Below the pieces are notes generated by a model, which did no database searches, was not told the DNA's origin, and saw nothing but the letters and a program-made list of their open reading frames with translations. The position numbers were made by a program, and so were the translations under genes. Positions 18,001-21,881 of a DNA stretch of 21,881 bases are shown here, in pieces. The stretch lies in contig CAJLWS010000008.1 in the NCBI GenBank assembly GCA_905210385.1, positions 1 to 21,881 of the forward strand, in the 5' to 3' direction. The number at the start of each line of letters is the position of its first letter. Position 1 is the first letter of the stretch. This DNA is from an uncultured Eubacteriales bacterium (GTDB lineage Bacteria > Bacillota > Clostridia > Oscillospirales > Oscillospiraceae).

Positions 18001-18413
18001 ACGGAAAAAAGCTGCGCGGCACGATACTGAAGTATGGGATCACTGCAGCGGTAGGCGCGCTAATGGCCTATGGGATCATGACACTAGACGGATTCTGGCA
18101 GGCTACGGAGACTGCGGCCCGCTACCGGATCCTGTGCGACGCATTCACGGTCCCTGGCCTGATCTTGGCGCTCAGCGCGGTGCTGGTATTCGTCTCCAAC
18201 GAGGGCATCTTCCATGGCATTACCTACGCGCTGACCTATGCGCTGCGGATGCTGATTCCAGGTGCCGCTCATAAAGGAGAGCGGTACGGGGATTATGTGG
18301 AGCGTAAGCGGGAGAAGGGCCCAATCAAGCGCTATGGGTTTCTCGCTATTGTCGGGGGAGCCTACCTGGTCTTGGCACTGATCTTTCTGGTGCTGTACTA
18401 TTCTGTGCGGTAG
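17997..18413 (+). CDS. DUF3899-type membrane protein coupled to the transporter operon
   Basis: This 138-residue membrane protein resembles the DUF3899 family, for which no role is established. The family-like block D48-A-F-T-V-P-G-L-I is followed by a helix ending in F-V-S-N-E-G-I-F and G-I-T-Y-A-L-T-Y. Likely membrane segments are about 14-30, 50-68 and 114-136. A Lys/Arg/Glu-rich loop at about 92-113, with the Y-G-D-Y-V-E-R-K-R-E-K pattern, is probably cytoplasmic. The GTG start at 17997 overlaps the ATPase stop (GTGA), so translation is tied to the transporter. This suggests an accessory subunit or assembly factor, though loose genomic association is possible. It is the last gene before the terminator. 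Confidence 0.8.
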   Translation: MNGKKLRGTILKYGITAAVGALMAYGIMTLDGFWQATETAARYRILCDAFTVPGLILALSAVLVFVSNEGIFHGITYALTYALRMLIPGAAHKGERYGDYVERKREKGPIKRYGFLAIVGGAYLVLALIFLVLYYSVR

Positions 18414-18494
18414 AGTTGCCCCTAGATCCTGGATTCGAGAAATACCGGCCTGTTGAAAAATGTGGTTTTCTGGATCAAAAAGGAAATAGCAAAG

Positions 18495-18541
18495 AAAAAG
18501 TTGCTAAGAACCGCTAAATGGCGGAGTCTTAGCAACTTTTT
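18495..18541. terminator. Strong bidirectional intrinsic terminator between converging operons
   Basis: A 15-bp outer stem (18495-18509 with 18527-18541) and a 4-bp inner CCGC/GCGG stem form a long hairpin. It is flanked by an A-run on the left and TTTTTT on the right, so U-tracts arise on both strands. It can end the transporter transcript on + and the PepSY/kinase transcript on -. An open frame at 18453-18671 runs across it and is not a gene. Confidence 0.9.
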
Positions 18542-18717
18542 TCTTTGGCCTGTTTTTGCGAATGCTTTTTGCGATAAGCCCTTGCCCTTTTCTTGGGGAT
18601 CCCGCGAAGACCTGCCATTCTCACCGGAGAACAGAAAAACAGCGCATCTTGAGATCTATGGGACTACGTGACAGTACACCGCATGAACATCGCAGTATTT
18701 CAGGGTGAGTGAGACCG

Positions 18718-19548
18718 TTAGGAACGGTAGGGCTCCGCTTCCCAGCTGCGGATGGCGCCGGAGTACCCGTCGATGGTGAACTCGTACTCCATGCCATTGT
18801 AGTAGATGGTGCCCTCATACTCCAGCCGACCGTCGTCCCGGTCCAGCTCAAACTCATAGATGTCGTTGACGGTGGCGCCGGGCACCTCTGCCAGGGCGAT
18901 CTGGCGGGCCTGGTCGGCGGTGATGGCAGTGGTGTTGGCGGTGGGCGGGGCATACCCCTCCGCATCTGAGTCATAGGAGAGGATGTCGCCGGTGGTCGCG
19001 TCGATCTCATAGTCGTACTCAGTGTAGTCGGAGGAGTAGAACTCCACGTCGTACACCTGACGGCCATCGTCATAGTCCAGGCTGCTCTTCAGGAAGGTGA
19101 CCTGGCTGGCGGACAGCCCCGCATGGTCCAGGGCGATCTGGCGGGCCTGGTCCTCGGTAATGGTGCCGCTTCCCGACTGGCTGGCCGTGGGGGAGGGGGA
19201 GGGATCGACGCTGGAAGAGGGCTGGGGGCTGGTGCTGGCGCTGGCGGCCGAGTCGTTCTGTGGTCCGCTGATGATGATGCCGGTGACGACATCGATGTCG
19301 TACTCATAACTCTGGCCATTGGCGGTAAAGTCGATGGCGTAGAAGTCGGTGCCGTTCTGCCGATCCAGCCCGGTGGTGGTGAAGGTGGCAGCGGATTCCG
19401 CCACGCCCGCCGCCTCCAGGGCGATGGCCTTGGCCGCGTCCAGTCCGATATACTCCGCCTGGCTGCTGGGCTGGCTGCAGCCGGCCGCGGTGAGGATGAG
19501 CAGGGCCGCCCCGCACAGGACGGCGAGCAATCTCTGCTTGATGTTCAT
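18718..19548 (-). CDS. Triple PepSY-domain lipoprotein
   Basis: This 276-residue exported lipoprotein has a signal peptide ending in L-T-A-A-G-C24. After it come three PepSY repeats: about 33-95, 130-192 and 209-271. Each has the layout A-x-x-I-A-L-x-x-A near its start and a Y-x-Y-x-I-D-x-x-T/S-G turn near its end. A Ser/Pro/Thr linker at 98-129 separates the first two. The second and third begin with nearly the same stretch, D-Q-A-R-Q-I-A-L, indicating internal duplication. PepSY proteins are found outside the membrane and are often linked to proteases or sensor kinases. Here the gene follows the kinase by 88 bp. An AAAGGAG ribosome site supports the start. It is likely a target or feedback partner of the two-component system. 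Confidence 0.92.
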   Translation of the reverse strand: MNIKQRLLAVLCGAALLILTAAGCSQPSSQAEYIGLDAAKAIALEAAGVAESAATFTTTGLDRQNGTDFYAIDFTANGQSYEYDIDVVTGIIISGPQNDSAASASTSPQPSSSVDPSPSPTASQSGSGTITEDQARQIALDHAGLSASQVTFLKSSLDYDDGRQVYDVEFYSSDYTEYDYEIDATTGDILSYDSDAEGYAPPTANTTAITADQARQIALAEVPGATVNDIYEFELDRDDGRLEYEGTIYYNGMEYEFTIDGYSGAIRSWEAEPYRS

Positions 19549-19581
19549 GGGGGAAGGAACTCCTTTCTTCTGATTGGCTCA

Positions 19582-19613
19582 AGTTTACCAGGGGAACATG
19601 AAGGAAACATGAA
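19582..19613 (-). promoter_or_regulatory. Candidate response-regulator-controlled promoter of the PepSY gene
   Basis: AACATGAA occurs at 19595-19602 and again at 19606-19613, exactly 11 bp apart, the one-turn spacing of OmpR/PhoB-type binding sites. On the - strand they read TTCATGTT twice and overlap where a -35 would be. An extended -10 (TGG-TAAACT, with TAAACT at 19582-19587) lies at the right distance toward the gene. The regulator encoded upstream is the obvious candidate. Confidence 0.5.
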
Positions 19614-19636
19614 ACCGGGGAAATTGTACGCAGACC

Positions 19637-20992
19637 TCAGAGAGAACGTATGCTAGGTAGATGCAGGGTGAAGGTGCTGCCCAGGTCGGGGATGCTCTCC
19701 AGGGTCATATCGCCGCCGTGGGCCTGGGCGATCTTGCGCACCATGGCCAGCCCCAGCCCGGCCCCGCCCCGCTCCCCGCTGCGGGAGGGGTCCACCTGGT
19801 AGAACCGCTGCCATACCTTCTCCTGCGCATCCTTGGGGATGCCGATGCCGTCGTCCCGCACCGTGAGCCGGACCTCACCCTGCTCCCGGCGCAGGGTGAC
19901 CCAGACATGGCCTTCCGGCCGGCCGTATTTGAAGGCGTTGTCGATGAGGTTCTGAAGCAGGCGGGTGAGCAGTGCGCTGTCCCCCTGGACCGTGACGCCG
20001 GGCTCCACCTCCGCTCGGAGCCGGTCGGCGGGGCAGGGCTGCTCCCGGCAGACGGTTTGGACCAGGCCGGACAGGTCCAGCCGCTGCAGCTGGGCGGCGT
20101 CGGTGCCCTGGTCTAAGCGGGTGATGGACAGCAGCTGGCCGATGAGGTCGGCCATCTTGTCTGCCTGGCGGTGGATCATGGCCAGTGTCTCCCGCTGCTC
20201 CTCCGGGGTCTCCCCGTACTTCTCGGCATACTCGCAGGCGCTCTTGATGACGGACACCGGGGTGCGCAGCTCATGGGAGGCGTCGGCGGTGAACTGCTGC
20301 TCGGCATCGAACAGGCGCTCCAGGTGGGCGAACATCTGGTTAAAGGTGCGGGCCAGCCGGGAAAACTCATTGTGCCCGGGGGGGATGTCCACCCGGCGGG
20401 ACAGGTCGGAGGCCTCGTTAATGGCCGCCGCGGTGGAGGTGATCTGGTCCAGGGGGCGGAAGGCCCGGCGGGCGATGAGGTAGCCCCCCAGGGCGGCCAG
20501 CACGATGAGCAGCGGCATGACGATCAGGGCGATGAGCATCAGGTTGGTGAGCAGCTGGGGGTTTTCCGGCGCCTCCAGGATGCCCCGGACCCAGACGCCC
20601 CCCTCCCAGCCCAGGGGGACCCAGAAGTCCAGCCCGTAGTAGCGGGTGGAGCCCACCTGCACCGGCCGGGTCAGGCCGTTCTGGAACGGCTCGCTGACGG
20701 GGAAGGCCACGGGCACCTGCCCGGCCAGGAGGGATTCGCTCTGGCTGTAGATCAGGGTGTACACCCCGTTGTCATAGAAGCGGAAGTCCTCCCCCAGCGC
20801 CAGGGAGCCGTCCTCCGCCGTACCCACCTGCCGCAGGTTGCCCCGAACCGTCTGGTCCAGCTGGTCCATGGAGGTCTGGGTGGTTACCGAGCCGCTGACC
20901 AGGACCAGAAAGACCAGCAGCAGGGCGGCCATAAGGATCATGAGAAGGGTGTACCAGATGGTGATCTTGACCTTGACGCTCAGCCCCTTCAC
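19637..20992 (-). CDS. Sensor histidine kinase (HAMP, HisKA, HATPase_c)
   Basis: This 451-residue membrane kinase has a first helix at about 10-34, an outside sensor region of roughly 110 residues, a second helix at about 148-172 and then a HAMP segment starting R-R-A-F-R-P-L. The HisKA dimerisation region carries the phospho-acceptor H240 in A-S-H-E-L-R-T-P. The ATP-binding domain has the N box (Q-N-L-I-D-N-A-F-K-Y-G), G1 (D-D-G-I-G-I-P) and G2 (G-A-G-L-G-L-A-M-V). All catalytic boxes are intact. The sensed signal is not evident from the sensor region. The GTG start at 20992 overlaps the regulator's TGA (GTGA) and has a GGAGG site at 20999-21003 with 6-nt spacing, so the two are translated together. 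Confidence 0.95.
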   Translation of the reverse strand: MKGLSVKVKITIWYTLLMILMAALLLVFLVLVSGSVTTQTSMDQLDQTVRGNLRQVGTAEDGSLALGEDFRFYDNGVYTLIYSQSESLLAGQVPVAFPVSEPFQNGLTRPVQVGSTRYYGLDFWVPLGWEGGVWVRGILEAPENPQLLTNLMLIALIVMPLLIVLAALGGYLIARRAFRPLDQITSTAAAINEASDLSRRVDIPPGHNEFSRLARTFNQMFAHLERLFDAEQQFTADASHELRTPVSVIKSACEYAEKYGETPEEQRETLAMIHRQADKMADLIGQLLSITRLDQGTDAAQLQRLDLSGLVQTVCREQPCPADRLRAEVEPGVTVQGDSALLTRLLQNLIDNAFKYGRPEGHVWVTLRREQGEVRLTVRDDGIGIPKDAQEKVWQRFYQVDPSRSGERGGAGLGLAMVRKIAQAHGGDMTLESIPDLGSTFTLHLPSIRSL

Positions 20993-21684
20993 GGAAGGCC
21001 TCCTTTCCCGTCCCCGGGCTCCCGGATGACCCAGCCGATCCCCTTGACCGTGTGGATGAGCTTTTGATCCCGGCCCTCGTCGATCTTCTTGCGCAGACGG
21101 CTCATGTAGCCGTCCACGTTATTGGAGTTGCCCGAGTACTCATAGTTCCAGATACGGTCCTCAATCTGCTCCCGGGAGAGCACCTTTTCCTTGTTGCGCA
21201 GCAGGTACTCCAGGATGGAGAACTCCTTGGGCAGCAGGGCGATCTCCTCCCCGCCCCGGGTGACCCGCCGCTGGGCTGCGTTCAGGGTCAGGTCGCCGGC
21301 GGTGAACAGGTTGGTGCGCTGGCCGGCGTGCTTGCGGGTCATGGCCCGGATGCGGGCCAGCAGCTCGTCAAAGTCGAAGGGCTTGACCAGGTAGTCGTCC
21401 GCCCCCAGGTCCAGGCCCTTCACCCGGTCAGACACGCTGTCCCGGGCGGTGAGGAAGAGGACCGGGGTGTCCACCCCCTGCTCCCGCAGTTCCCGCACCA
21501 GGGTATAGCCGTCCTTCTTGGGCATCATCACGTCCAGGAGGATGCCATCGTACTCCGCCCCCAGCAAGTGGAGCTGGGCATCCTCCCCGTCATGGCAGCC
21601 ATCTACGGTATAGCCGGCTTTTTTGAGCACCTTCTGGAGCAGCAGGTTCAGGTCCCGCTCATCCTCCACCACTAAGATCCGCAT
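20989..21684 (-). CDS. OmpR/PhoB-family response regulator
   Basis: This 231-residue regulator has a receiver domain with the acidic pair E7/D8, phospho-acceptor D51 (L-L-D-V-M-M-P), T79 and K101, followed by a winged-helix DNA-binding domain. The wing region reads L-I-H-T-V-K-G-I-G-W-V-I, and the recognition part S-N-N-V-D-G-Y-M-S-R-L-R-K-K-I is typical of the family. The ATG at 21684 gives the standard M-R-I-L-V-V-E-D-E start and follows an AGGAAGGG site. The open frame extends 17 codons upstream across the ribosome site and is not used. It is the first gene of a - strand unit with the kinase and the PepSY lipoprotein. Confidence 0.95.
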   Translation of the reverse strand: MRILVVEDERDLNLLLQKVLKKAGYTVDGCHDGEDAQLHLLGAEYDGILLDVMMPKKDGYTLVRELREQGVDTPVLFLTARDSVSDRVKGLDLGADDYLVKPFDFDELLARIRAMTRKHAGQRTNLFTAGDLTLNAAQRRVTRGGEEIALLPKEFSILEYLLRNKEKVLSREQIEDRIWNYEYSGNSNNVDGYMSRLRKKIDEGRDQKLIHTVKGIGWVIREPGDGKGGLP

Positions 21685-21768
21685 GGCGTTTTCCCTTCCT
21701 TTCTGAAAGCCCGGCCTGGGAATGGGATGAGGCACCAGGGGATAGGCCGGGGTTGGAATTTTGCTTCT

Positions 21769-21797
21769 ATTCTACACGAGCGGTGGGGATTTTGCAA
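21769..21797 (-). promoter_or_regulatory. Sigma-A-type promoter of the two-component operon
   Basis: On the - strand, TTGCAA (21792-21797) and TAGAAT (21769-21774) are separated by 17 bp, close to consensus. The regulator start is 85 bp downstream. No copy of the 11-bp-spaced CATGAA repeat is seen here, so this promoter does not show the autoregulation signature found before the PepSY gene. Confidence 0.7.
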
Positions 21798-21881
21798 CTT
21801 GAGGAGGGGAACTCCAGCTCGACGGGTGTAGGTTTGTCAAACATATTGGACAGTGAATTCGTTCGGAGAAAGCCAACTAAG

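Noticed and set aside
18453..18671. A 72-codon + strand frame after the DUF3899 gene
   Set aside because: It runs straight through the strong bidirectional terminator and has no ribosome site.

Overview
The window is GC-rich, gene-dense and almost free of RNA genes or mobile DNA. Gram-positive-type lipoprotein signals, strong AGGAGG-like ribosome sites, a YwlG-type protein, a DUF3899-type protein and an OmpR-type two-component system with a PepSY lipoprotein point to a Firmicute. The base composition and gene mix suggest an Oscillospiraceae-like gut clostridium (Flavonifractor or Intestinimonas type). That placement is inference; there is no rRNA here to confirm it.

Region 1 (1-7114, + strand) is a string of housekeeping and accessory genes: the end of a CPCC cysteine-rich protein, uvrA, a histidine phosphatase, a small one-helix membrane protein, an M32 metallocarboxypeptidase, a short-chain dehydrogenase and a YwlG/UPF0340 protein. 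It is closed by a perfect 16-bp hairpin.

Region 2 (7115-8927, + strand) is a separately promoted M3-family oligoendopeptidase.

Region 3 (8928-18541, + strand) is the most unusual part. A 467-bp gene-free stretch carries an extended -10 promoter and a highly structured candidate leader RNA. It is followed by a peptide-type ABC importer: lipoprotein binding protein, two permeases, two ATPases and a DUF3899 membrane protein, mostly joined by 4-nt start/stop overlaps. Every transporter subunit except the first permease is enlarged. The binding protein has 836 residues. The second permease carries about 200 extra outside residues with an EF-hand-like loop. The first ATPase has roughly 375 extra codons in its helical subdomain and is interrupted there by one in-frame TAA. 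The second ATPase has about 90 extra charged residues before its Q-loop. With the upstream peptidases this looks like a peptide uptake and breakdown locus, but the substrate is not shown by the sequence.

Region 4 (18718-21797, - strand) converges on region 3 across a bidirectional terminator. It encodes a response regulator, a histidine kinase and a triple-PepSY lipoprotein. The lipoprotein gene is preceded by 11-bp-spaced direct repeats that look like the regulator's own binding site. The 174 bp between the terminator and the lipoprotein gene, and the 84 bp right of the regulator promoter, hold nothing I can identify.
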